From DATKCT01 sp035513055 (lineage in GTDB: Bacteria; Verrucomicrobiota; Verrucomicrobiia; Verrucomicrobiales; DEV007): 27,657 nucleotides of DNA. Where the stretch lies: positions 1 through 27,657 of the forward strand of contig DATKCT010000168.1 in the NCBI GenBank assembly GCA_035513055.1, written 5' to 3'. Position numbers and translations under genes: made by a program. The notes beneath the pieces were generated by a model. It did no database searches and was not told where the DNA came from. It saw only the letters and a program-made list of their open reading frames with translations. Below, one piece after another: positions 8,101-17,361 of the stretch. Position 1 is the first letter of the stretch, and each line of letters begins with the position of its first letter.

Positions 8101-9725
8101 AGCGGCCCGGCGTCGAGGCTGTGGACAGACTCGGTGGGGATGGCCGCAACGACGCGCAGGACCGGATACTCGCCGGGTTCGATGACGGGAGCCGCAGTGA
8201 GATTGACAATCCGGCCGGACACATCTTCTCCATAGAAACGATAGGGAAGGGCGCGGGTAAAGAAATCAGCGGAAAGGTCCAACGTGAAGGATTCATCCTG
8301 TTCTCGCATCATCAGCCGCGACAGTTCCAGACCCTGCAGATTGAAGGAGAACCAGACCCGCTGCAGCACCTCCGGCCGGTCCACGTTGATCCGCAGAGCA
8401 TGTGGCTCTTCCCCACCGGGCGCATAACTGAAGTCTACCAAAGCGATGCGAACACCGCTAAGGGAGAGGACCTCTTCTTCGCCGGCTTGATTGCTGCGGC
8501 CCGGTGTGGGAAGATCGAAAAACTGGGCGACTCCCGCTCGCGAAAGGCCGTAGGAAATGTCGGGCAACTGCTCGGGGAATCCGGGGTCGAAGCCATGCGC
8601 CTTCGAACCGGTTGGATCGAGCAGGGCAAGATACTCGCCTTCTTGACTCAGCCGAAATGAGGTGTGCAATGGACTGCCGGGACTGTTGCGATCCAATCCG
8701 GAGGCGAAGACCACAAGAAAGGCGCCGGGTTCGATGGTCAGGTCAGGAAACAACCAGCGGGCCTCGCCTTCGCGGTCGTCGGTGAGCCCCCAGCCCTCGA
8801 GGGACACCGGTTCGCCGGAGCGGTTGTGGAGCTCGATCCAGTCGTAGAACTGGCCGTCCTCGGCGGCCAAGGTCGACCGGTTCAAGGCCATGATCTCTGT
8901 GATGAGGATCTGGGCGCCGGCCGCGTCCAACGGGAGTTTCTGTTCTCCCGGAGGAAGAGAAGCGCTTCCCAATGGTTCGACCGGGTCGGCGCTGCTGAGC
9001 AACCAAGTGCGGCTGCTTTCAGCATGCGTGACCAAAAGGTCGGCTTGCGTGCCTTCGGAGGCCGGGATGGCCAGCAAACCGAAGACGGGTTTCGGGAAAT
9101 CGTAGCGGAATGGACCAAGCTGAGGAAGGTCCTGGACGAGCACGAAAGATCCTTGTCCCAGGCCCCGGTAATGGAGCAGCCCGAGGCCTGGCCCGGCCAC
9201 AGCGAGATCGTTAATCCCGTCGCCGTCGAAATCGCCCGCGGCGAGGTTGCGCGCTCCAGAGCCGGCGAGCAGCGGCGCGCCCGGCTCCCAGGATTCGCCG
9301 CGGTTCAAAAACAGGTGAACCTTGCCTTCGAAAGGAGCGGCAGCGGCCAGATCGGGAAGTTTGTCTCCGTCGAAATCCGCAGTCACGATCTGGCGCAGAC
9401 CCTGACCGCCCGTCGCAAGGTGCAGCGGCTCTCCAAAAGTTCCGTCTCCCTGTCCTGGCAGAATGGTGACGGTTCCGTCGAGGTTGGCGACAGCGACGTC
9501 GGCGTGGCCGTCGCCGTCAAAGTCCGCTGTGGTCACCCCCTTGGGGCCTTCTATACCGAAGGCGGCGCTGACGCCGGGATCCCCGGCCTTGGAACGCTGA
9601 TCAAAGGCGCGGAGATTGTCGAAGAGTTGGGCATGAGCCGGAGGCGGGAGAAGAGCTGCGAGAACGGCGAAGGCCGGCGCGGCGGCGACCGCGAAGCGCC
9701 AGAGAGGAGAGAAGTGCTGTTGCAT
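5145..9725 (-). CDS. Secreted FG-GAP/VCBS and lamin-tail-domain protein (1526 aa)
   Basis: Residues 1-33 form a signal peptide (hydrophobic core AVLAALLPPP, cut near AHA-Q). Calcium-loop FG-GAP/VCBS repeats of the D-x-D-x-D-G-x-x-D-L type follow: three at 60-200 and nine at 595-1015, for example DFDGDGKTDLAAG. Three lamin-tail domains lie at about 272-412 (ITEIMALN, FYDWIELHN), 1042-1180 (INEILAVN, PDWVEIY) and 1311-1450 (LSEVVADN, PDYVEIRN). An Ig-like stretch occurs at 1186-1300, and the C-terminal beta-domain at 1455-1520 has HTVQFSRSLEPGSWEDL. Such proteins are exported, calcium-stabilised and probably adhesive or surface-associated; no catalytic domain is seen. It is a paralogue of the gene at 9907 and lies 181 bp downstream of it, so co-transcription is possible. 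No sorting tag was recognised. No Shine-Dalgarno precedes the ATG, but the signal peptide supports this start. Confidence 0.9.
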   Translation of the reverse strand: MQQHFSPLWRFAVAAAPAFAVLAALLPPPAHAQLFDNLRAFDQRSKAGDPGVSAAFGIEGPKGVTTADFDGDGHADVAVANLDGTVTILPGQGDGTFGEPLHLATGGQGLRQIVTADFDGDKLPDLAAAAPFEGKVHLFLNRGESWEPGAPLLAGSGARNLAAGDFDGDGINDLAVAGPGLGLLHYRGLGQGSFVLVQDLPQLGPFRYDFPKPVFGLLAIPASEGTQADLLVTHAESSRTWLLSSADPVEPLGSASLPPGEQKLPLDAAGAQILITEIMALNRSTLAAEDGQFYDWIELHNRSGEPVSLEGWGLTDDREGEARWLFPDLTIEPGAFLVVFASGLDRNSPGSPLHTSFRLSQEGEYLALLDPTGSKAHGFDPGFPEQLPDISYGLSRAGVAQFFDLPTPGRSNQAGEEEVLSLSGVRIALVDFSYAPGGEEPHALRINVDRPEVLQRVWFSFNLQGLELSRLMMREQDESFTLDLSADFFTRALPYRFYGEDVSGRIVNLTAAPVIEPGEYPVLRVVAAIPTESVHSLDAGPLTLPAGSGLPDLVSANRDLGTLTVHRGVSHADRFSHLPYQTLTVPGGPRSVRIVDLDADGWNDLVVVLRNYDRVLTYRNEEGILTPMGELPSGVSPREIAIADFNEDGYPDGAVINRISSDVSVLTAFPGHAGFGKLEQIYATDGEVVGLQLRDFNGDGRDDVLQVHRQARDYSLRYSQPDGSLSPPVHFDLGDLPSAESIFDVNGDGRIDVLAVNLAHPGSVSVRLALPGGGFAPEERFVLTGDRAGGLFALVPGDFDGDGKTDLAAGYFDCRIAFFRGSGDGSFTHVRTELFTYESRAMVTGDFDQDGDIDLAGVGYAGDIVVIENRGDLFTAPQLTRRDYPPPSSAKFGATQLLTSDIDGDGDPDLIMGSGEGIVIYYGAAGMAFEAELEAFPEAQFSVSGMAQGDFDGNGELDLVVTCRVLSCLMLFTKTADGEYGHALSVDVPSAALIAAGDLDGDGLADLAGAGDVLWTALSSRRTRVGPSTRELSQRQTGSGPVINEILAVNNQISLDSDYGKKPDWVEIYQGGDEPLFLEGWTLEFLPVAGQSLTYRFPEDSVVPGPGYQVVVFSTQTRSPWHTGFRLPGEGGTLRLLDPDGGEADRVNYPSQQENVSYARYADGLPSFVANSIPTPGGPNTDNGPVEPEIEFLGFDLPTLAAGRSIVARARATDDIGLMSLCLLYRRVDVADPEVYRTVLFDDGMHDDGDRLDGIFTGALEGGLPAGAEIRFVLEGVDLSGRVVVEPGGGGFDGDDGLNNTFSLAIGAGPALQLSEVVADNRTGLRDESGGTPDYVEIRNAGVEPVSLDGVSLARSRHPDTEDIFTFPKGLVLAPGEHIVIYADNNIGQGALHAPFRIDRSSDFLLLTASAAQGGVIYLDEVNTPALGLDQALFRLGDGWRLGKPSPFAANLSQPLLEYDPGDGGLRFLFPTRNGTRHTVQFSRSLEPGSWEDLQSVSGTGIEATLRPPFERAGFLRVREMPQEAP

Positions 9726-9906
9726 GGGAAGAGAGGGCGTCGCTAACTACATAACGCCGGCGCGTGAAAAAGTGACGATATTCCTCAGAAAAGGCGGTCG
9801 ACCGAGGCCGGCGGCCGCTGGCGGGCCGCATGCGTCCGCGGGCGAAGCGCCCCGCGCCACAATGAATTCTCTACCGGGGGCGGACACTCTTGATCGCCGT
9901 TGAGGC

Positions 9907-12900
9907 TCAGGAGTTCTGAGTTTCTGTTTCATCTGACGGAGGCAGCCAGAGAACGCGCAACCGGTAGAGATGGGGTCCGGGCTCATGGGCCGGCAGGGTG
10001 AAAACGGCTTGACCGGCCAGGATGCGGAGACCTTGCGGTGAGCCGCCGGGTTCGTAGCGCAGCAGTGTGCGGGCTGCGCCGCCGGCGTCGAGGCGCTCAA
10101 TGATGTAGATCACGTCCGCGACGTTCGCCCGGAGGGAAAATGATAGGGTCCACTCGCCACCGGCATTCTTCTCCAACTGCAAAACCGGTCCGTCCGGCTT
10201 CAAGGGATCGGATCCACACGCGTACTCCAGGAACTGGTTCATTCCGTCGCCGTCGGAATCATCCTGTGGATGGGCCGGCAAGGGCGGGTCAAACTGCGCG
10301 AGCCATTCACTGTAGTGAACCCTCCGGAGAACCTCCTCCCGTTCCGGATAATCCAGGACGAAGCCCGGGTTGCCGTCCTCAGTGGGTGCGGGTAGCCATT
10401 GCGGGCTGAGCCCGAGCGGGAAGTCGAGCGCAAAGGTCCGCGGATCAAGCAGGTGTTCTGCAATGATCGCGCCCCAGGCAGTCAACGCCACCGTCCCGCT
10501 CAACGGAAAGTCGTCCGGCAACCCTTCCAGGACCGGCAGACCCCGGCCATAGTGGGCTTCGAAGGCGTCTTGGTTAGCGACGAGCAGCAAGGTCTGGCCC
10601 GGGGCCAGCAGCCGGAGCGGGTTGCCGCTGAAGAAATGACCGATTCTCGAGTAGGGAGCCGAAAGGTGAACTCCGGTGAGGTCCAGTATCTCCGAGCCCG
10701 CATTCGTCAATTCGAAGAAACGCAGTGACGCTGGTGTGGTCCGGCATTCCGTCAGTCTCAAGGCCCCGACCAGAGCGGCGCGATTCGCCTCCAAGACTCC
10801 GGCGGAGACAGCAGCGCCAGGATGACCGTGTTCCCCAGCTCCCGGGATCCAGGCCGAGGCTGGGCCGGAGGGATCGGAGGCCCAAAGGATAGCGTGCCCG
10901 CCTGTCCCTGGCGGTTCCTCCCGAATCCATGGCGTGTAGTCCGATTCCACAATTGGGTAACCCCCGGCAGCGATGCGAATGATTTCGCCATCCCCGCTCA
11001 GCCCGCCGGCAAACTCACCCGCCACCGGAATCTCATCCCCATAAAGACTGCGGAATTCGCCGCGCGCTCTCACAACCACAACCGTGGCGCCCGGATCGAG
11101 AGTCCGGACCTCGGCATCGCCAAAAGGAAACGAGATCCCGCCGGTGATGCTCAACGGGCTGAGATCCAGCGCTTCAGGACCCGAATTGAAAATCTCGATG
11201 AACTCGAACTCGCTCGGCGATACGCGCAGCTCGGTGATCCGCAGATACTCGCGCAGAGCGGCGTATTCGCTCACGCCGGGTCGCGGGCGGCCGGGCGACC
11301 CGCCCCAGTCCACGGAGCTTCCCCAGGCCGCCGGGTCTGCGTGGTCCGGGCGGGAGCCGGCATCGAGCAGTTCGACCGAATAACCATCCCCGTCGGCAAG
11401 CCCAGGCCAGGGGTTCCGGTCGGCAAAGCGAAACTCGGCCAATTGCTCGACTTCACGATAGCGCAAGCCGAGAAGACCTGGCTCATCGGCTTTCTGACTG
11501 AGGTCTCCGCAGGCAAACGGGGTGCACCACTGGCCAGCCACGGGCAGATCCGGGCCGTAGCGAAGGGTGAATGCCGAAAGATTCCGTACCGCCAGAAGGT
11601 AGCCGCCGGGCGGAACTTGCCGGATCACAGCGTGTTCGAGGAAAGAGAAACGAATGTCGCCGGTCACGGTGATATTCGTGAGATCCAACGGGACAGGGCC
11701 GTTGTTATGCAATTCGACGAACTCGAATTCGTCCTCGTCGGTGAATCCCGCGGCCGCTTCGACCTCGCTCGGTTTGGGTGGATGATACATAAACTCACTC
11801 ACAACCAGCCAGCGCCGGAGCGCTTCGATCTCGCTCAGCGTCGAGAATGACGCGACGCCGGGAGACCAAGCCGCGCCAGCGGCGTTGACGGCGCGGATCC
11901 GCAAGAAAACGCTCCTCCCGGGAGGCAAGTCCTCGAGGACATGACTGACGCTTTCGCCAGCAGCCGGTGACGGCAAGTCCACGGCGTGCTCCCAGGCCGC
12001 AGCGTCGCCGCCGCCGTCGGCGCCCCCCCAGAAGAGCGTGAGAGCGGGCTCCGAAACGCCGGCGTCAGAGAGGAGAACGGAAACGGCTGCCTCTCGCGTG
12101 GTGATGGCTGTGACGACAGGCTGAGACAGTTTCGGATGGTCACGCGAAAGGGTCTCGAGGGGCCGAGGCTCAGACCAAGCCATCGCCGTCCCGGCGGAAA
12201 CACGGGCCCGGAAGACGTAGGGGGAGCCGTCGGCAAGTCCCAAAATCAGGCCGGTGAACGACCCGGAGAATCCGCCCAAACTGACGGAATGCTCCCAGGC
12301 ATCCCAATCGGCACCGCGATCCACCGTGTCCCAGAAAATGTTCACAGCCGGGCGCTCCCCAGCCCCATGATCCAGGATCCCGCTGACTTCCACGGTAGAC
12401 CGGGTGGTCAGACCGAAGTCGAGATCCACCGCGAGGGAAGTTCCACCGAGAGGCAGAAGCCGCAGGTAGCCGCCGGGTCCGGGCGGCAAAGTCAGGGTCA
12501 CGGGGGCGCCCGTTCCGGTGACAACACCGGGATCGAGACGCGTCCAGCGCATGAGATCAACGCTCGCCTCCACTGCGTAGTGCCGCCCGGGCTCAGTGAG
12601 GAAACTGGCTGCAAACACCCTTTCTCCAGAAGCCGAGGAGGCCATGCGTGGCTCCAAAGCCACAGGATGGGGATGACCCGGAGATCCTGGCGCCCTTTCC
12701 CAAATGGGTCCGGCCCTGCTCCAGGCCTCATCGGGGCCCAATTCGGGCACGGTCACCGCATCGGCGACCACCCGCGCGCCATTGGCCCCGGTGGTCATGA
12801 GGACGAGACGTTCTCCGGTCTCGATCCGAAATGGGGCGTGCAGCGGGCCCTGATCCGGATTGGAATCGAGGAAGACGAGGATCGATTCGCCTGGCTCAAG

Positions 12901-15900
12901 GATCGCGTCGAGCGGAAAAAGAAACGTCTCGTCGAGCGAAGCATCGAGACGTTGGGCCAAGAGAAAGCCGCCGAGAGGCAGCGGCCGGTCAGAGGTGTTT
13001 GTCAGTTCGACGTAGTCGGGCGTCTGGCCGGCCTCGTCGGTGGCCAGGGTGTCGTTCCGGGTCACCACCTCGCTCAAGAGCAGATCGGTGGCGGCGCGAA
13101 CTCCGAGCGTGTGCGTTTCGGAAATTTCGTCGTCGTCGTCGTTCCCAGCGCCGCCGGGATCGGTCGCGGTTCGCCCGGTCAGATCGATGGCTTCAAGGTA
13201 GAATGCAATCTCGCCGCCGGCCGGCAGTCCGGAACTCAGGGTGTTGCCGAACACCCCGTCGAGAAAGGCGTCATCCCCGTGTTTGCCATCGTCGAAGAGC
13301 GCCAATTGGCCATCGAGTTCGGGCCGGTCCAAGCGGCGCCAGATCACCCGCACGCCAACGACGCCGAAGTCGTCGCCCGCCTCGGCCCGGAACTGAAGGG
13401 GATGTCCCGGCCGCAAGGTGGTGGGGTCAAAGTCGAGAAGGTGAATCACGGGGTCGATAAGCCCGCCGTCGACGTTGGCCGAGCCTGGAGTAGGACTTTG
13501 GTTGAAACCCCAACGCTTGCCGCCGTCGAAGAAGCGGCCGTAAGCGAAGTTCTGCCGCGCCGCAGGATAGTGGACGCGATCGAGTTCGGTCCCTTGCGCG
13601 TCTAACAAACGAAGTTCGCCTCCTTCTCCCGGAAGCCGGAATCCAGTGTGCATTTCGGAACGCAGCGATTCGGAGAACACAGCCAAAAGGTAACCGCCAG
13701 GCTCGACGACGACGGAAGATGGAAAAGCGAAGGCGCGCGGCTCGCCTGCCGGGAGGCCGTTCGCGCCAAGGCTGCGAAGCTCGAGGCGATGGCCCTCCAT
13801 CCCGCGAGGCGAGCTGCTGTTGTTGTAAAGTTCGAGGTAATCCGCGGTTTTTCCACCATCAGAGAGCAAAGGAATCTCCGTATTACGCGGCAGCAGTTCG
13901 TTCAACAGGAGACCGGCGGCGAAAGCCCTTCCGGGCCGCCTGGGAAGATCCTCCGTGAGACGCGGAACCCGTTGGCTGAGTCCCGTCCAGAGAAGCCCCG
14001 CCCCCACGCCCACAAGGTCGGACGCTCCGTCGCCATCGAGATCTCCACTCGCCAAATAACGGGCGGCGGGCACTTGCACGGTCAGTTCACCCCGCACGAA
14101 ACCCTCGCCGTCTTTGCGGATGAACGTCAGGCATCCGCGGTCCTCGCAGCCCACCGCCAGCGTTTCGGTCCGGCCGTCGCCGTCGAAATCGACGGTGGCC
14201 ATCCCCGAAGCGGGAGCTTCCGCCCCGGGCAACGGCGCTGTGGGCGCTTCGAACCGCAGCCCGGGACCGCCCCGATACCAGAAAGTCCCGCCCAAACTCC
14301 CCACCACCAAATCGTTCCAGCCGTCGCCATCGAGATCTTCGGACCGTATCTCCTCCGCGCCGACCATTTCACCGGAGACGGGAGGAATGATGTGTTTCCA
14401 CGGACCGAGATTGGCGACATTGAGCAGATCGCCGATTCCGTCGCCATCGAGATCGCCCGGATTCTCGACGATAACGACGTCTCCTTGCCAGCCCACCGTT
14501 GCGAAATCGAGGTCGCCGTCGCCGTCGAAGTCTTCTGGGATAATGCGACGGAATTCGAAAGTGAGTTCATGAACTCCAGTGAGGGTGAGGGTGAACTGGT
14601 TGGGTTCCCCCGCGGGTCGCGGATCGAACTGACCCCGGTAGAAGGCGACCCGGCAGTCGAAGATGCTGGCTGCGGCATCGAGCACGCCGTCCCCGTCGAA
14701 GTCCGCCATGGCTACGGTAAGGAAGCCGCGGTTAGAGCCATCGGCGACGCGCGGGTTCCCGGGAACCAGGTCGAAGCGAACAGGATCGAGATATCCGCCG
14801 CTCTTGTCGGAGAGAACGAGAACGAGACCACCCTCGTTCTCGAGATCGGGTATGATGAAGTCGCCCTCCCCGTCCCCATTGCAGTCCTCGAACTCGATGC
14901 CGCCCGGCAATTCGTCGAGCGGGAAAAACCAGGGAGGATCGAGCGTTCCGTCGTCGCGTGCGAGTTGGATCGAGATCTCTCCGGAACCACGGTAAACGAG
15001 GAGAACGTCGTCGCGCCCGTCGCCATTGGTGTCGCGCACAAGCACGCCGGAGGGGAGACCTTCGAGTTCGTAAACCAGGTCAAGGCGCCGAAAGGCAACT
15101 TGACCGGGAGCGGCCTGCAAAAGGCTGAGATCGTTGGAAATCCGGTTGATGACCGCCGCGTCGGGTTTGCCGTCGCCGGTGAAATCGGCCAGAGCCGCTT
15201 CACGGGGACTGCGTCCTACGGTGGCGGTGGAGAAAGGCAAGGCCGGAGCGTCTCCGGCCAACTCGGGATCCGCGAAAGACCCGCCGCGGTTGCGGTAGGT
15301 GACGACCTTGTCGGCGTTGCGCTGCACCACTACGAGATCATTCCAGCCGTCGCCGTCCATATCGGCAATGCGCACCGCGCGAGGCGCGCCGGGCACGGTG
15401 AGCACCTGAGCCGGCGCGGCGGCGAAACGTTGGTAGCCCGGCAGGCCGCGGCGGATGACGATGCGATTGGCGTCGCGTTCGGCGCTAACCAAATCGGGCA
15501 GGGCATCGTCTCGATCGTTCCGCGAGAACAGCGGCGCCAGGTCGAGGGAGCGGGTGGCGGCGGCGGAAAGGCTCGCGACAACGCCTAGCATGCCCGGTTG
15601 CGGAATGGCCCAGGCGTCCCGGGCCCTCAAGGCGCGAACCCGGCCGTCCTCGGTGCGGACGTGCACTTCAAGCCGGCTGTCTTCCATGAGCCGGCCGGGC
15701 GGAAGCGTGGCCAGAAAGCGCGCGGGATCGTCCGGGCCCGTTCGCATGAGCGTGCTGAGCGCAGAACGGCCGGATTCCCGCGACACGGTCAACCAGACTG
15801 TGTTGACCCGCCCGGGGTCCCGGAGCACAGCGGAGACGGAGACCGGCTGCCCAGGAAGGGGCGATGCCGGATCGAGAGTCAGGGACTCCAGCGCAACCAG

Positions 15901-17193
15901 CGCGACCGGCTCGAGAGAATCGATTCCGGCATTGTTAGCCCAACCCGGAGACGGCAGGGGAAAGAAGACCTGTCGGCCATTGTGATCGAGACCGTAGGAA
16001 ATGTCGGCCACCTGATCAGGGAAAGTATCGGCGGGATCCTCCGGATCCCAGCGCGGAAAAGAGTGAACGATGGAACCGTTGCGAGTGAGGGCCAGGAACT
16101 CCCCGCCCGCGGCGAGCTTGAAGTTAGCATGGTGTTCCCCTCGAACACTGTTCGCGACCTCGCTCGCAAAAACGAGAAGAAAAGCGCCGGCAGGCATAAC
16201 AATGTTAGGCAACGGCCATTTGAATAAGTCGCCCGCCTTGTCGGTGAGGTAATAGCCCGCCAGAGAGAGCGGTTGCGGGGAGACGTTGCAAAGCTCGATC
16301 CAATCGTGAAAGACGCCCCCGCGGCCCGCAATTGTGCGAGTGTTGTCCGCCATGAATTCGGTGATGAGAACGGCGCCCGGTTGAGAGCCGGCGTGGTCCT
16401 CCGGCAGCCGCTGTAAACCCGGTTCGAGCGGCCCGGACCGGTCCGGCTCCTCTGTGGCGAGCAGATAAAACGCATCGCTTTCGGCGTATCCAACCAGCAA
16501 CTCGTCCCGCTGCCCATCGCGCGAGCGCAAGGTGTGAAGAGCGTAAACCGGCTTCGGAAAGAGCGTATCCTCCGGGCTGAGATCCGGGAGATCGCCCAGG
16601 ACCTCGAACGCGCCCCCGCCCGTGCCGCGGTAATGCCGGAGCCCGGCCCCCGGTCCGGCCGCAGCGAGGTCCGCAATCCCATCGCCGTCGAAATCCCCAG
16701 ACGTCAGGCTGCGCGCACCCGGCCAGGCAGCAAGCGCCTCAGCCTCGGAAAATGCGCCGTCGCCCTCATTCCAAAACAGATGCACTACGCCCTCGAAAGG
16801 AGCCGCGACGGCGAGATCCGGTCTCTCGTCGCCGTCGAGGTCTGCGGCGATGATCTCCCGCAGGGAGGAGCTTCCCGTTGGCAAATGGGTTGGGTTCTGA
16901 AAATCTCCTCCGCCACGGTTGATCAGTAGGGTCACCGACCCGTCGAGGTTGCTCACGGCGAGATCCGGAAGTCCGTCGTCATCGAAATCCGCGCAGGCGA
17001 TCCCCTTGGGGCCTTCGTGGCCGAATACCGCGGGCAGGCTGGGATCCCCCAACTCGGTCCGGATCGGAAAAGCTTGCAAATGCTGGACCAGTGGGAGCTG
17101 GGACAGGTCGAACCCGTCCGCGAGACCGATGAACGGCACGTTGTGGAATAGCAGCGCAAGCAGCCACGCCGCCCGGGCCACGCCGCGTCTCAT
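9907..17193 (-). CDS. Giant secreted FG-GAP/VCBS and lamin-tail-domain protein (2428 aa)
   Basis: A signal peptide (MRRGVARAAWLLALLFHNV) leads into a region matching the neighbour at 5145, for example GHEGPKGIACADFDDDGLPD against GIEGPKGVTTADFDGDGHAD. There are about 13 FG-GAP/VCBS calcium loops (near residues 67-190 and 610-1070). Lamin-tail domains lie near 274-420 (ITEFMADN), 1095-1240 (LNELLPRN) and 1372-1510 (LSEVVTRN), with a beta-domain at 1525-1585 (HYAVEASVDLMRWTRL). Unlike its paralogue it continues for about 840 residues: two fibronectin-III-like segments (about 1600-1785), three divergent lamin-tail domains opening VVSEFMYHP, LRITELRVS and LRLTECRTT, then DDSDGDGMNQFLEYACGSDP near the end. 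It is probably an exported adhesin-like or matrix protein; ligand unknown. The ATG at 17193 is preferred over 17235 because GAGGG lies 8 nt upstream and the signal peptide starts there. Confidence 0.88.
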   Translation of the reverse strand: MRRGVARAAWLLALLFHNVPFIGLADGFDLSQLPLVQHLQAFPIRTELGDPSLPAVFGHEGPKGIACADFDDDGLPDLAVSNLDGSVTLLINRGGGDFQNPTHLPTGSSSLREIIAADLDGDERPDLAVAAPFEGVVHLFWNEGDGAFSEAEALAAWPGARSLTSGDFDGDGIADLAAAGPGAGLRHYRGTGGGAFEVLGDLPDLSPEDTLFPKPVYALHTLRSRDGQRDELLVGYAESDAFYLLATEEPDRSGPLEPGLQRLPEDHAGSQPGAVLITEFMADNTRTIAGRGGVFHDWIELCNVSPQPLSLAGYYLTDKAGDLFKWPLPNIVMPAGAFLLVFASEVANSVRGEHHANFKLAAGGEFLALTRNGSIVHSFPRWDPEDPADTFPDQVADISYGLDHNGRQVFFPLPSPGWANNAGIDSLEPVALVALESLTLDPASPLPGQPVSVSAVLRDPGRVNTVWLTVSRESGRSALSTLMRTGPDDPARFLATLPPGRLMEDSRLEVHVRTEDGRVRALRARDAWAIPQPGMLGVVASLSAAATRSLDLAPLFSRNDRDDALPDLVSAERDANRIVIRRGLPGYQRFAAAPAQVLTVPGAPRAVRIADMDGDGWNDLVVVQRNADKVVTYRNRGGSFADPELAGDAPALPFSTATVGRSPREAALADFTGDGKPDAAVINRISNDLSLLQAAPGQVAFRRLDLVYELEGLPSGVLVRDTNGDGRDDVLLVYRGSGEISIQLARDDGTLDPPWFFPLDELPGGIEFEDCNGDGEGDFIIPDLENEGGLVLVLSDKSGGYLDPVRFDLVPGNPRVADGSNRGFLTVAMADFDGDGVLDAAASIFDCRVAFYRGQFDPRPAGEPNQFTLTLTGVHELTFEFRRIIPEDFDGDGDLDFATVGWQGDVVIVENPGDLDGDGIGDLLNVANLGPWKHIIPPVSGEMVGAEEIRSEDLDGDGWNDLVVGSLGGTFWYRGGPGLRFEAPTAPLPGAEAPASGMATVDFDGDGRTETLAVGCEDRGCLTFIRKDGEGFVRGELTVQVPAARYLASGDLDGDGASDLVGVGAGLLWTGLSQRVPRLTEDLPRRPGRAFAAGLLLNELLPRNTEIPLLSDGGKTADYLELYNNSSSPRGMEGHRLELRSLGANGLPAGEPRAFAFPSSVVVEPGGYLLAVFSESLRSEMHTGFRLPGEGGELRLLDAQGTELDRVHYPAARQNFAYGRFFDGGKRWGFNQSPTPGSANVDGGLIDPVIHLLDFDPTTLRPGHPLQFRAEAGDDFGVVGVRVIWRRLDRPELDGQLALFDDGKHGDDAFLDGVFGNTLSSGLPAGGEIAFYLEAIDLTGRTATDPGGAGNDDDDEISETHTLGVRAATDLLLSEVVTRNDTLATDEAGQTPDYVELTNTSDRPLPLGGFLLAQRLDASLDETFLFPLDAILEPGESILVFLDSNPDQGPLHAPFRIETGERLVLMTTGANGARVVADAVTVPELGPDEAWSRAGPIWERAPGSPGHPHPVALEPRMASSASGERVFAASFLTEPGRHYAVEASVDLMRWTRLDPGVVTGTGAPVTLTLPPGPGGYLRLLPLGGTSLAVDLDFGLTTRSTVEVSGILDHGAGERPAVNIFWDTVDRGADWDAWEHSVSLGGFSGSFTGLILGLADGSPYVFRARVSAGTAMAWSEPRPLETLSRDHPKLSQPVVTAITTREAAVSVLLSDAGVSEPALTLFWGGADGGGDAAAWEHAVDLPSPAAGESVSHVLEDLPPGRSVFLRIRAVNAAGAAWSPGVASFSTLSEIEALRRWLVVSEFMYHPPKPSEVEAAAGFTDEDEFEFVELHNNGPVPLDLTNITVTGDIRFSFLEHAVIRQVPPGGYLLAVRNLSAFTLRYGPDLPVAGQWCTPFACGDLSQKADEPGLLGLRYREVEQLAEFRFADRNPWPGLADGDGYSVELLDAGSRPDHADPAAWGSSVDWGGSPGRPRPGVSEYAALREYLRITELRVSPSEFEFIEIFNSGPEALDLSPLSITGGISFPFGDAEVRTLDPGATVVVVRARGEFRSLYGDEIPVAGEFAGGLSGDGEIIRIAAGGYPIVESDYTPWIREEPPGTGGHAILWASDPSGPASAWIPGAGEHGHPGAAVSAGVLEANRAALVGALRLTECRTTPASLRFFELTNAGSEILDLTGVHLSAPYSRIGHFFSGNPLRLLAPGQTLLLVANQDAFEAHYGRGLPVLEGLPDDFPLSGTVALTAWGAIIAEHLLDPRTFALDFPLGLSPQWLPAPTEDGNPGFVLDYPEREEVLRRVHYSEWLAQFDPPLPAHPQDDSDGDGMNQFLEYACGSDPLKPDGPVLQLEKNAGGEWTLSFSLRANVADVIYIIERLDAGGAARTLLRYEPGGSPQGLRILAGQAVFTLPAHEPGPHLYRLRVLWLPPSDETETQNS

Positions 17194-17201
17194 AGAGAGA
17201 A

Positions 17202-17206
17202 CCCTC
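17202..17206 (-). promoter_or_regulatory. Ribosome binding site that decides the start at 17193
   Basis: GAGGG on the minus strand, 8 nt upstream of the ATG at 17193. The alternative in-frame ATG at 17235 has no purine-rich site before it. Confidence 0.6.
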
Positions 17207-17361
17207 GCAGTTGAATGCTGAAAAAACCCGTTCATTCGTGGGTGCTTCGCCGATGACTGAATGCGACAGTTTATGACAACTCGCAGAACGGAGAACTCAT
17301 CTTTTCCTTGGTCTGTGGAAATGAAAAGTGACGAAAATAAATAGGATGCGCGGAGGTCCGC

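Noticed and set aside
5547..8660. A 1037-codon open frame on the plus strand opposite the 1526-aa secreted protein
   Set aside because: It is antisense to a gene with a signal peptide and clear domains. Its peptide is the mirror of repeated calcium-loop codons (recurrent VAVEV and IAVEV strings), as expected from GC-rich codon bias.
7000..9560. CRISPR-like or satellite-like recurrence of GCCGTCGCC(G/A)TCGAA
   Set aside because: The repeats are the codons of D-F-D-G-D-G calcium loops in FG-GAP repeats, with variable spacing and coding context.
10822..15588. Several long plus-strand open frames (near 10822-11850, 11986-13605, 13648-15588)
   Set aside because: All are antisense to the 2428-aa protein, lack recognisable domains and share the same codon-mirror pattern.
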